In this document: positions 1-7,423 of the stretch, in pieces
Position numbering within the stretch: the first letter of the stretch is position 1
How the letters are laid out: each line of letters begins with the position of its first letter
Source of the DNA: CAZLWA01 sp964563165
GTDB taxonomy: Bacteria > CLD3 > SB21
NCBI GenBank assembly: GCA_964563165.1
Contig: CAZLWA010000027.1
Span: 1-9,848, forward strand
Direction: 5' to 3'
Length of the DNA stretch: 9,848 nucleotides
The notes under the pieces: generated by a model
The model's database searches: none
The model's input: the letters and a program-made list of their open reading frames with translations, nothing else
Told to the model about the DNA's origin: nothing
Made by a program: the position numbers and the translations under genes

Positions 1-801
1 GTTCATACCGCGTTCATAATTTTCACGGTCGTTCGCGTTAGCATAATTGTGGCCGCCGCGTATCTCAAGGAACTTTTTCGGTTCAACGGCCTTGTCGAAT
101 AATCTTCGTCCGTGGGCGATCGGATTCGTTTCGTCATCCGCGGCGTGAATGATCAGTTTGGGATACTTGATGCGGTCGACCTTCTCGATCGAAAGGAATT
201 TAATTCCGGCGATCAGTTTAATGGGCAGATATGGAAACAATTCCTGTCCCCGGTCCGCAACCGACGTGATGGCGCCTTCGACGATCAGGGCCGCGGCCTC
301 CACGCGCGAGGCCAGGTCGATCGCCGCACCCGAGCCCAGCGAATGGCCGTAAATAATAATTTGTTGCGCTGGAATTTTTCTTGTTTGAGTGAGATAAGCA
401 TAACAGGCATCGGCCGTTTGGTAAAAACCCGTTTCACTCGGTTCGCCTTCGCTTTCGCCGAATCCCGGATAATCCACCGCGATGGTATTCAGATGCATCT
501 TGCTGAATTGATCGTACCGACCGGTGCGATCAGCGACGCTTCCGGCATTGCCATGAAAGAAAATGATCCACAGGTTCGATGAATCCTTCGATGGAACGCT
601 CCATCCGATCAATTTAACATTGTCGCTTGTCTTTAATTCGATCCGTTCGTACACGAGATGCAGATCGCTTTTGGGCGCCCGTAAATTCGGATGAAATACA
701 AGGCGGCTTTCATTCCATTTTATCCAACCGATCGCGCAGGCGTAAATGAGGGCGATCAGGACGATCACGCCCCAAAATATTCTCTTGATAATTTTTTTCA
801 T
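1..801 (-). CDS. Membrane-anchored alpha/beta hydrolase (ABHD13/17, Bem46-like), 3' end outside window
   Basis: This is a probable serine hydrolase of the alpha/beta hydrolase fold, in the ABHD13/ABHD17/Bem46-type group; its substrate cannot be read from the sequence. I translated 267 codons from the ATG at 801 down to base 1, with no stop, so the C-terminus lies outside the window. Residues 8-27 form one hydrophobic segment after a Lys/Arg-rich start, which suggests an N-terminal membrane anchor. Visible family marks are the oxyanion-hole motif HGNAG (83-87), the DYPGFGESEG loop (110-119), the nucleophile elbow GHSLGS with Ser154, a probable acid Asp223 in HAADDETNP, and the base His251 in GGHNY. 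The full triad is therefore present and the enzyme should be active. The frame stays open upstream to a stop at 958-960, but 801 is the best start because it puts the membrane segment directly at the N-terminus and has a weak purine-rich AAGAAAAG in front. It is transcribed divergently from the macroglobulin gene. Fold assignment is firm; the subfamily is inferred. Confidence 0.9.
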   Translation of the reverse strand, partial: MKKIIKRIFWGVIVLIALIYACAIGWIKWNESRLVFHPNLRAPKSDLHLVYERIELKTSDNVKLIGWSVPSKDSSNLWIIFFHGNAGSVADRTGRYDQFSKMHLNTIAVDYPGFGESEGEPSETGFYQTADACYAYLTQTRKIPAQQIIIYGHSLGSGAAIDLASRVEAAALIVEGAITSVADRGQELFPYLPIKLIAGIKFLSIEKVDRIKYPKLIIHAADDETNPIAHGRRLFDKAVEPKKFLEIRGGHNYANANDRENYERGMN

Positions 802-852
802 ACTTTTCTTTACCCGCGAAATACGTTTTACTGCGTCCGTAAAATTGAAAAT

Positions 853-872
853 TTCTTTCGTGTTCTTTCGTG
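853..872. repeat. Tandem 10-bp direct repeat, two exact copies
   Basis: TTCTTTCGTG occurs twice head to tail at 853-862 and 863-872. On the minus strand it reads as CACGAAAGAA twice, 52-71 bp upstream of the hydrolase start codon. The 10-bp period is close to one helical turn, so a protein could contact both copies on the same face of the DNA. A regulatory role is inference; it could equally be a chance duplication. Confidence 0.6.
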
Positions 873-920
873 TATCGCGCGGGCTCAATTCTTCGCACTT
901 TAATATCTTTATGATCCGCT

Positions 921-1085
921 CTATTCCGTAATTGTCCTTGCTAATTTGTCTAATAAACTATTAATTTTATCGTCATATTCAAGTCTATAAAGATTCACCT
1001 CATCTAAATTAGGCGGCCGTCTCGCAGTGGCAACCTCTGGGTTGCATTGGGGTCGCCCCAAACGGCATTCGGCGTTTGGCGATTT
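921..1085 (-). pseudogene. Short protein-like reading frame, possible gene remnant or repeat-encoded tail
   Basis: On the minus strand the frame runs from just after a TGA (1086-1088) to a TAG (921-923), giving 54 residues. It has no ATG. Possible starts are TTG at residue 9 and GTG at residue 30, and neither has a clear ribosome binding site. The N-terminal half is Pro/Arg/Cys-rich and read from the hairpin block (for example CNPEVATARRPPN). The C-terminal half is read from the 25% GC stretch but has balanced, amphipathic, helix-like composition (VNLYRLEYDDKINSLLDKLA), which random AT-rich DNA rarely gives. I do not recognise the family. It could be the 3' remnant of a lost gene, a coding tail carried by an interspersed repeat, or coincidence. 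It lies upstream of the hydrolase on the same strand, with 119 bp between its stop and that gene's ATG. Confidence 0.3.
1030..1079. repeat. Block of three consecutive hairpins (REP-like), GC-rich
   Basis: Three inverted repeats follow one another. The first is GCAACC (1030-1035) with GGTTGC (1040-1045) around a 4-nt loop. The second is TTGGGG (1047-1052) with CCCCAA (1056-1061) around TCG. The third is CCAAACG (1058-1064) with CGTTTGG (1073-1079) around an 8-nt loop. The second and third share bases 1058-1061, so their full stems are mutually exclusive. No T-run follows on either strand, so this is not an ordinary intrinsic terminator. The arrangement resembles repetitive extragenic palindromic elements; whether it is multicopy cannot be judged from one copy. 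Confidence 0.6.
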
Positions 1086-1158
1086 TCAGTCCTGTCAACA
1101 CAAAAGTTAATGATAGAGCTCTTCCGGGTTCAAAGTTGATCTGATCCTTTCCTATTCT

Positions 1159-1166
1159 AAAGGAGA
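1159..1166 (+). promoter_or_regulatory. Strong ribosome binding site of the macroglobulin gene
   Basis: AAAGGAGA is a near-perfect Shine-Dalgarno sequence. Its GGAG core (1162-1165) ends 7 nt before the ATG at 1173. It settles the start choice: an out-of-frame ATG at 1166 directly abuts the core and could not be served by it. Confidence 0.85.
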
Positions 1167-1172
1167 TGGCCT

Positions 1173-4100
1173 ATGAACAGATTCGGTTTTACGCTGCTCG
1201 GATTTCTGCTGTGTGCGATGCTGTACTTGAATTTCAACAGCGCCAACTCATTGCATCCGCTGACCCCCTTGGACCTTACCGGTTACCACAGCGATTGGAA
1301 AGATCTGCTAAGCCATGTTTTCCAACCTGCCTCGCTCGACAAGATCAATGCCAATATTGAAAAAGCGAGAAAAGAAGGTAATGTGTATCAATTGGCCAAA
1401 GGTCTGGTTTATCGATCTCTGTACAGGGCCTGGCATGATAACGACTACGCCGGGGCCATTAATCAATTGGAAAAAGAGGTAGGGTCGTTTGAATTCCCCG
1501 TACGTCCGTTCCTTCAGGCAGTTCTGGCAAATCAATACCGTCAATATTATTCCGAAAATCGCTATAAGATGCGCGGACGCACGGAAACGGCAGGCGATGA
1601 TATTACGGACGTGGCCGTCATGGGCCCGAAAAACCTGTTACGAAAAATTTCCCGCCTTTATCAGGCGGCGCTGGAAAGCGCCGACAGCCTTCAGCACACA
1701 CCGCTCAATGTGGGAAAAGCTTTCTTATCGATAGACGCCGAAAGTAGCCCAACATTATATGATTTCATAGCCAAGAGGGCTTTGGAATTCTATTCGGAAG
1801 AATCCGGGCAGGAATCTTCATTCGACGATGTAAAAGCCCTGTTGCCTCTTAACGATTTCATTCATACAAAATTCTCTTCCACGGACGATGATGATTTCGC
1901 TTTTTTGGCGATCTTGTTGCATCAGGCCTTGCTGCAGTTTCACTCGAAAGATGCTTCCGCCGAACGGCTCATAGAAATGGATCTGAACAGATTGAACTTT
2001 GCGTCTCGTTTTGTTTCCGATCCCGACGGAACGCTCTATATCGACGCTTTGAAAAATCTTGAAGAGAGCGCCCAATATCATCCGGCATCGGCAACAGTAA
2101 GCGCAATGCTGGCTTCCCATTATTTTGGAAAACAAGACCGGAAAAAGGCTTTGCGGATCTGTGAACGCACTATTAAACGATTTCCTAAAACGCGGGGCGC
2201 CTACGATTGCCGGTACTTACGGAGAAATATATTGGAAAAACATTTGAACGTGCAAGTGGAAAACAGTATCGAACCGCAAAAACCGTTCCGGATGTACGTA
2301 TCCTATGCCAATCTGAAAAAGATCTATTTTCGGATCATCAAGACAGATTTTGAGAAATTAAGAAAATTAGAATTTGAAAAAGACGATCAAGACAGTTTCC
2401 TGATCGATCTGAAAAATCTTCCGGCGCTGAGTGCGTGGGGACAGGAACTGCCGGAAGTAAGTGATTACGCTATTCATGGCGTCGAAATAAAAGCCCCATC
2501 GCTTGAGCGCGGATCCTACGCCGTTTTGGCGAGCGAGCGGGAAGACTTTGCCGTAGATAAAAATGGTATTGTGCTGACCAGATTCTGGGTGACCAACCTC
2601 ACTCTGCTGGATGAGGAAAGGAGTCTGCTCTGTTATGTGCTTAACGCGAGGACGGGAGAGCCGGTAGAAAATGCGGAGGTCGAAAGTTTTTCTGAAGTGT
2701 TCAATTATGAGAAACGAAAGTATTCCATGGTTCCCAGCCGATCGTATACGACCGATCGCGACGGACAATTCGAGATGAAGGAAACCGATCCTAATAATCG
2801 CTATTTAAGTTATCTTGTCCAATTAAATGACGATTCAGAACACTTCTTTCCTGTTCAGCGGTTTAAGGCTAATGATCTCAGGGGCTCTTCGTCAAATTTA
2901 GACGATCTGCTCGGACAGATTGGAGGGTTGGGTGAAAGCAGCGAAACAGCAAGTAAGTCAGAAAAAATTTTAATGCCGGGTGTGCGGACGGAATTTTTTA
3001 CGGATCGCAGCATTTATCGGCCCGGGCAGAAGATCTATTTTAAGGGGATCATGTTCCATTCCAGCAAAGACGACACCAAGCACGAGGTAGTTGCCGGAAA
3101 GAAAACATTTGTGCGTTTTCTGGATGCCAACTGGCAAAAAATTACCGAACAGGAATGCAAGACCAACGAATTCGGATCGTTCAGCGGCGAATTCACGGCG
3201 CCCGCCGGTGTACTGAACGGTCAAATGCGGATAGAGAATAAATATGGTTCCGTGAGCCTCTCCGTGGAGGAATACAAACGACCGAAATTTGAAGTTGCGT
3301 TCAAACCTGTGACGGAAAGTTATCGATTAGGCGAAACCGTGAAAGTGCACGGCTCCGCGAAATCGTTTTCCGGGGCCGTCGTCGATCATGCGGACGTACG
3401 GTATCGCATAAAACGGCGAAGTCCTAACAACTGGTTCGATTGGGGATATTCGAGTTCTCCCGAAAAAGAAATCGCCCACGGCAAAGTTAAAACGAATGAG
3501 GAAGGAGAATTTGCTATTTCATTCACTGCCGAGCCGGATAAAAGAATGTCGAATGAGCCGGGACGCGCATATGAATATACGATCGCTGCGGACGTAACGG
3601 ACATCAACGGTGAAACGCAGAGCGGCCATACCGGCGTGCGTGTGAGTTACACAACGCTGCTGGCAGGCATGGACATACCCGAATTCGTGAACAAGGATAA
3701 GGACTTCACACTCACGATCCGCACGAACAATATCAACGGCGAATTTGAACCTGCCCGGGGTATCGTAACGATCGAAGAAATGACGCAATCTGAAAAAACA
3801 TATCGGAGCCGCGCCTGGCCCAAGCCTGATCAATTCATCATAACGAAGGATGAGTTTGAGCGGGAATTTCCATACGATGCATATTCGGATGAGGTCGATA
3901 AATTGTCTAAGCGAACGACGGTTTATACTCAAGAGGTCGATACGAAGGAGAAGAAAACGCTTTTGATGAATACTTTTCGTTCCCTGAATTCAGGGCGGTA
4001 CGCTGCAACGTTCAGAACCAAAGACCGTCTCGGAAACGAAGTGCGAACAGAGAACCTATTCACGCTTTATTCTGAAAATGACAGCCATCCCGCTTTAAAG

Positions 4101-7100
4101 AAAAACTTGTATTTCGTTCCCGTCAAGACCGACTGCGAGCCCGGCGAGTCCGCAAGATTTATTTGCGGTTCGACCGATCCGTCCGCTCATGTTCTTTATG
4201 AGATCGAACATCGCGGTAAGATGGTTCATCGTGAGTGGCTCACATTTGAAAATTCACAGAAGATCCTGACGTTCCCCATAAATGAAGAACACCGCGGCGG
4301 CGTGTCCGTGCATTTCACTATGGTAAGCAACTATCGGTTCAGTTCACAAACTAGTAACATTTCGGTTCCATGGACCAACAAGCAGTTAAAACTGGAATTC
4401 GCGACATTTCGCGACAAACTGCTTCCCGGAGCCCGGGAGCAATGGACGATCACGGTGAGCGGTACAGCTGCCGACCGTTTAAATTCCGAGATGGTTGCCA
4501 CGTTGTACGACGCCTCGCTGGACCAGTTTCGCGGGCATCATTGGGGCCTGGACCTGATGCCGACGTTTTCGGCACGACAATACGTGGGTAACGGTAATGC
4601 ATTCTCGGCGGCGCGCGGACGTTCGTTCGAGTGGGACTGGAATCAATACGAGGAGATCCCGTCTTTTCAGGAAGAGATCTCTGAAAAAGACGAAGACTCT
4701 GCTCCTGTTAAGGTTACGCGTGGGTCGGGTGGTGCGAGTAAAGCCGGTAGAGTGGCTGCAGCCAAAGCAGCAGCCGGTGCGCGGGCAGGAAAAGCCGCGA
4801 AATCCGCAGCCGGAAGAGGCGTATTGGCAATTGCAGGCGCCGTGGGCGGAGCCGGCAAATATGCGGACGTTGACTTTGGCGGTTCGTCAGAAAAGACTGT
4901 GCTTGGCGCGGGCGGAGTTGTCGGAGGCTCTGCCGGAAGCGCGGACGAATCCGAAGCAGAAGACCTCGGCGAGGTCAAAGCGCGCGCAAATCTCGACGAA
5001 ACGGCTTTTTTCTATCCGCATCTGCGTACCAATGCCCGCGGCGAAATCGTCATCAGCTTTTCAATTCCGGAAGCGCTCACGCGCTGGCGCATGATGGGAT
5101 TCGCGCATACGAAAACCATGAGCACGGGATTCGTCCAAAATTCTCTGGTCACGCAAAAGGAAATCATGGTGCAGAACAATGCGCCGCGTTTCCTACGGGA
5201 AGGTGATGAAATTTATTTTGCGGCCAAGGTGAGCAATATTTCCGACAACGCGATGCGCGGCAAAGCGCAACTTTTCCTTTTTAATGCCGCCACGATGAAG
5301 CCTGTGGATGCGGCGTTTGAAAATAAAGACGCCCAGAAATCCTTCGATATTTCCAAAGGTGAGAGTGCTGCAATGAACTGGCGGCTTAAAATACCCCGAG
5401 GAGTGGAAGCCGTGCTTTACCGCGTCGTCGCCAAGTCCGGAAATGCTTCGGACGGCGAGGAGACGGCGATGCCGGTATTGCCCGATCGAATGCTCGTAAC
5501 GGAATCGCTCCCGCTGCCGATCCGCGGAAAACAAACGAAATCCTTTGAGCTGACCAAACTGCTTCATGCGAACGAATCGTCCACATTGCGCCACTATCGT
5601 CTGACGCTGGAAATGACGTCCAATCCAGCCTGGTACGCCATTCAGGCGCTCCCCTATCTCATCGAATATCCGTACGAGTGCGCGGAGCAGCTATTCAGCC
5701 GTTTTTACGCGAACAGCCTCGCAACGCATATGGCTAATTCGCGTCCGAAGATCAAGGCCGTGTTCGACCGATGGAAAAATTCGTCTGCCCTGCTTTCAAA
5801 TTTAGAAAAAAATCAGGAATTGAAATCCGCTCTCCTGGAAGAAACACCGTGGGTTTTGGAAGCGCAAGATGAATCGCTCCGTAAAAAACATATCGGATTG
5901 CTTTTGGATCTGAATACGATGAGTCAATCGCTTTCGGAAGCTTTGAAGAAATTGAAAGACATGCAAATGTACAACGGCGCGTGGCCCTGGTTCGCAGGCA
6001 TGCCCGAGGACCGATTTATTACGCAGTACATAACGACAGGATTCGGCCATTTGAAAAGATTAGGTGTGAAGTTCGGCGAAAGCGAGGTTAATACGATGAT
6101 CACGCGTGCGGTCGGGTTTCTGGATGCCAAGGTTACGCAAGACTATAAGTACTTAAAAGATATGAACCTGGATTTGAATGAGGACCATATCGGTAATTTC
6201 ATGATCCAATACTTGTACGCGCGCAGTTATTTCATGGATCAGAAAATAGACGAGTCACACCGGGAAGCGTTTGACTATTGGAAATCCCAGGCGCAAAAAT
6301 ATTGGAAAGACAGAAACTCCATGACCCAGGCCATGGCCGCTCTGGCTTTGTACCGTTTAAAAGATACAGAAACGCCGGCGGCTATTTTGAAAGCGATCAA
6401 AGACCGCTCGATGGAATCCGAGGAACTCGGCATGTACTGGAAAGGCAATTCAGGCGGCTATTACTGGTATGAGGATCCGATCGAAACGCAAGCCATGCTG
6501 ATCGAGGCGTTCGATGAAGTTCTGAACGACAAAGCGTCCGTCGAATCGATGCAGGTCTGGCTGCTGAAACAAAAACAGGTGCGGGATTGGAAAACCACGA
6601 AAGCAACTGCCGAAGCGTGTTACGCTTTGCTCCTGCGCGGCACGGACATGTTGGCGTCAGACGAAGTGGTCGAAGTGAAAGTGGGCGATCACTGGAACAG
6701 TTCGAAGAAAATTAAAAGATCCGATCTTGAAGCTGGCACGGGCTATTTTAAAACTGCCTGGACCGGCGATGAGATCAAAAGCGATATGGGCAAAGTTACT
6801 CTGACAAAGAATAACGACGGCGTGGCGTGGGGCGGGCTGCACTGGCAGTATTATGAACAGCTAGACAAGATTACGCCGCATGAGACACCGCTGGTATTAA
6901 AGAAAAAAGTTTTTGTACAGAGAACTACCGACAAAGGGATCGTGATCGAGCCGGTCGGAGAGAATTCTGATTTGAAAGTGGGCGACCTGTTAAAAATCCG
7001 ACTTGAACTGCGCGTCGATCGTGACATGGAATATATTCATATGAAAGACATGCGCGCCGCCGGCACGGAACCCACTAATGTCATTTCACGATATAAATAC

Positions 7101-7334
7101 CAGGATGGTCTCGGCTACTACGAAAGCACCAAGGATGCTTCGACGAATTTTTTTATTTCGTATCTCGGTAAAGGGACCTATGTTTTCGAATATCCTTTGC
7201 GCATCACACACGAAGGAGATTTTCAAAACGGCATCACTACGATTCAATCTATGTATGCGCCGGAATTTAACAGTCATTCGGAAGGGGTGCGTTTGAAAGT
7301 GGGCAAGGCAGCGCAGACATTAAGTTCGCGGTGA
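1173..7334 (+). CDS. Secreted thioester-containing alpha-2-macroglobulin family protein (2053 aa)
   Basis: This is a large bacterial alpha-2-macroglobulin homologue of the long Bacteroidota-like type. Family members are thought to trap proteases: bait cleavage triggers a shape change and exposes a reactive thioester. Residues 1-26 look like a Sec signal peptide (hydrophobic 6-20, likely cut near ANS-LH). Cys14 lies inside the hydrophobic core and has no good lipobox, so a lipoprotein is unlikely. Residues ~40-350 are mainly helical with a TPR-like part near 292-350. Macroglobulin-type beta domains follow from ~370, including the MG2 signature TDRSIYRPGQ at 610-619. An Ala/Gly/Lys-rich insert at ~1184-1262 occupies the bait position. 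It is followed by the A2M domain (ETAFFYPH at 1276-1283, then a PEALTRW motif). The thioester is CAEQ, Cys1503 to Gln1506, starting the helical thioester domain (~1490-1800). The C-terminal MG8-like domain is ~1930-2045 (SDLKVGDLLKIRLEL). It ends in TGA with no frameshift. No pbpC-like partner, known beside enterobacterial yfhM, is adjacent. Confidence 0.95.
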   Translation: MNRFGFTLLGFLLCAMLYLNFNSANSLHPLTPLDLTGYHSDWKDLLSHVFQPASLDKINANIEKARKEGNVYQLAKGLVYRSLYRAWHDNDYAGAINQLEKEVGSFEFPVRPFLQAVLANQYRQYYSENRYKMRGRTETAGDDITDVAVMGPKNLLRKISRLYQAALESADSLQHTPLNVGKAFLSIDAESSPTLYDFIAKRALEFYSEESGQESSFDDVKALLPLNDFIHTKFSSTDDDDFAFLAILLHQALLQFHSKDASAERLIEMDLNRLNFASRFVSDPDGTLYIDALKNLEESAQYHPASATVSAMLASHYFGKQDRKKALRICERTIKRFPKTRGAYDCRYLRRNILEKHLNVQVENSIEPQKPFRMYVSYANLKKIYFRIIKTDFEKLRKLEFEKDDQDSFLIDLKNLPALSAWGQELPEVSDYAIHGVEIKAPSLERGSYAVLASEREDFAVDKNGIVLTRFWVTNLTLLDEERSLLCYVLNARTGEPVENAEVESFSEVFNYEKRKYSMVPSRSYTTDRDGQFEMKETDPNNRYLSYLVQLNDDSEHFFPVQRFKANDLRGSSSNLDDLLGQIGGLGESSETASKSEKILMPGVRTEFFTDRSIYRPGQKIYFKGIMFHSSKDDTKHEVVAGKKTFVRFLDANWQKITEQECKTNEFGSFSGEFTAPAGVLNGQMRIENKYGSVSLSVEEYKRPKFEVAFKPVTESYRLGETVKVHGSAKSFSGAVVDHADVRYRIKRRSPNNWFDWGYSSSPEKEIAHGKVKTNEEGEFAISFTAEPDKRMSNEPGRAYEYTIAADVTDINGETQSGHTGVRVSYTTLLAGMDIPEFVNKDKDFTLTIRTNNINGEFEPARGIVTIEEMTQSEKTYRSRAWPKPDQFIITKDEFEREFPYDAYSDEVDKLSKRTTVYTQEVDTKEKKTLLMNTFRSLNSGRYAATFRTKDRLGNEVRTENLFTLYSENDSHPALKKNLYFVPVKTDCEPGESARFICGSTDPSAHVLYEIEHRGKMVHREWLTFENSQKILTFPINEEHRGGVSVHFTMVSNYRFSSQTSNISVPWTNKQLKLEFATFRDKLLPGAREQWTITVSGTAADRLNSEMVATLYDASLDQFRGHHWGLDLMPTFSARQYVGNGNAFSAARGRSFEWDWNQYEEIPSFQEEISEKDEDSAPVKVTRGSGGASKAGRVAAAKAAAGARAGKAAKSAAGRGVLAIAGAVGGAGKYADVDFGGSSEKTVLGAGGVVGGSAGSADESEAEDLGEVKARANLDETAFFYPHLRTNARGEIVISFSIPEALTRWRMMGFAHTKTMSTGFVQNSLVTQKEIMVQNNAPRFLREGDEIYFAAKVSNISDNAMRGKAQLFLFNAATMKPVDAAFENKDAQKSFDISKGESAAMNWRLKIPRGVEAVLYRVVAKSGNASDGEETAMPVLPDRMLVTESLPLPIRGKQTKSFELTKLLHANESSTLRHYRLTLEMTSNPAWYAIQALPYLIEYPYECAEQLFSRFYANSLATHMANSRPKIKAVFDRWKNSSALLSNLEKNQELKSALLEETPWVLEAQDESLRKKHIGLLLDLNTMSQSLSEALKKLKDMQMYNGAWPWFAGMPEDRFITQYITTGFGHLKRLGVKFGESEVNTMITRAVGFLDAKVTQDYKYLKDMNLDLNEDHIGNFMIQYLYARSYFMDQKIDESHREAFDYWKSQAQKYWKDRNSMTQAMAALALYRLKDTETPAAILKAIKDRSMESEELGMYWKGNSGGYYWYEDPIETQAMLIEAFDEVLNDKASVESMQVWLLKQKQVRDWKTTKATAEACYALLLRGTDMLASDEVVEVKVGDHWNSSKKIKRSDLEAGTGYFKTAWTGDEIKSDMGKVTLTKNNDGVAWGGLHWQYYEQLDKITPHETPLVLKKKVFVQRTTDKGIVIEPVGENSDLKVGDLLKIRLELRVDRDMEYIHMKDMRAAGTEPTNVISRYKYQDGLGYYESTKDASTNFFISYLGKGTYVFEYPLRITHEGDFQNGITTIQSMYAPEFNSHSEGVRLKVGKAAQTLSSR
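4722..4960 (+). other. Candidate bait region: Ala/Gly/Lys-rich low-complexity insert
   Basis: Residues ~1184-1262 of the macroglobulin differ sharply from the rest of the protein. The first half is Ala/Gly with regularly spaced basic residues (R1183, K1190, R1193, K1198, R1204, K1207, K1210, R1215, K1229), the middle is Gly-rich (GAGGVVGGSAG), and the end is acidic (DESEAED). It sits just before the A2M domain, where animal and bacterial macroglobulins carry the protease-sensitive bait. Low complexity suggests a flexible, exposed segment with many trypsin-like sites and many small-residue sites for elastase-like proteases. The bait function is inferred from position and composition. Confidence 0.6.
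5679..5690 (+). other. Thioester motif CAEQ of the macroglobulin
   Basis: Codons TGC GCG GAG CAG encode Cys1503-Ala-Glu-Gln1506 in the context YPYECAEQLFSRFY. In this family the Cys and Gln side chains form an internal thioester that covalently captures the target. Both residues are intact, so this copy belongs to the thioester-bearing class and not the class that has lost it. Confidence 0.9.
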
Positions 7335-7423
7335 TCTAATTTTTCTTGATTCTTCTGACAGGCCCGGCGTTTCTATTTCTCGAGAAATCTGAATTCATTA
7401 ATAGATTTCAGACTCATCGGAAA
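7335..7423. other. Convergent spacer with 14-bp palindrome and overlapping stem-loop
   Basis: The stop codons of the converging macroglobulin and GMC genes are 89 bp apart. The perfect palindrome ATTTCTCGAGAAAT spans 7375-7388. A second stem, GAAATCT (7384-7390) with AGATTTC (7403-7409) and a 12-nt loop, overlaps it, so the two compete. Neither is followed by a T-tract in either direction, so neither is a canonical terminator, although this is where transcription from both sides should stop. Confidence 0.5.

Larger units (their letters stand above)
802..1172. other. Divergent intergenic spacer with repeat, AT-rich and hairpin-rich segments
   Basis: This 371-bp spacer separates the divergent hydrolase and macroglobulin genes, so it should carry promoters for both. 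I found no convincing -35/-10 pair on either strand. It is strikingly mosaic: 931-1010 is 25% GC (20 of 80 by my count), while 1012-1081 is 67% GC (47 of 70). Within it are a tandem 10-bp repeat, a three-hairpin block, and a 54-codon minus-strand frame, each listed separately. The last ~90 bp before the macroglobulin start is ordinary sequence ending in a strong ribosome binding site. Confidence 0.8.

Noticed and set aside
112..582. 156-residue plus-strand open frame at the left end
   Set aside because: It is antisense to the alpha/beta hydrolase, whose catalytic motifs are all intact, and it has no recognisable features.
710..898. 62-residue minus-strand frame overlapping the hydrolase start
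   Set aside because: It is highly charged with no fold, reads a different frame of the hydrolase N-terminus, and would displace a start that gives a clean membrane anchor.
1058..1090. Third hairpin as an intrinsic terminator
   Set aside because: Only four Ts follow on the plus strand, no gene ends upstream of it on that strand, and no T-run follows on the minus strand.
1212..1214. Cys14 of the macroglobulin as a lipoprotein attachment site
   Set aside because: The preceding residues (GFLL) do not fit a lipobox, and the cysteine lies within the hydrophobic core rather than at its end. A signal peptidase I site near residues 24-26 fits better.
1166..1360. Out-of-frame ATG frame just before the macroglobulin start
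   Set aside because: The ATG directly abuts the Shine-Dalgarno core, and the 64-residue product is only a shifted reading of the macroglobulin signal-peptide region.
4667..4978. Pro/Ala-rich minus-strand frame of 103 residues
   Set aside because: Its composition is the direct antisense of the Ala/Gly-rich bait-like insert, so it is a by-product of low-complexity coding DNA.
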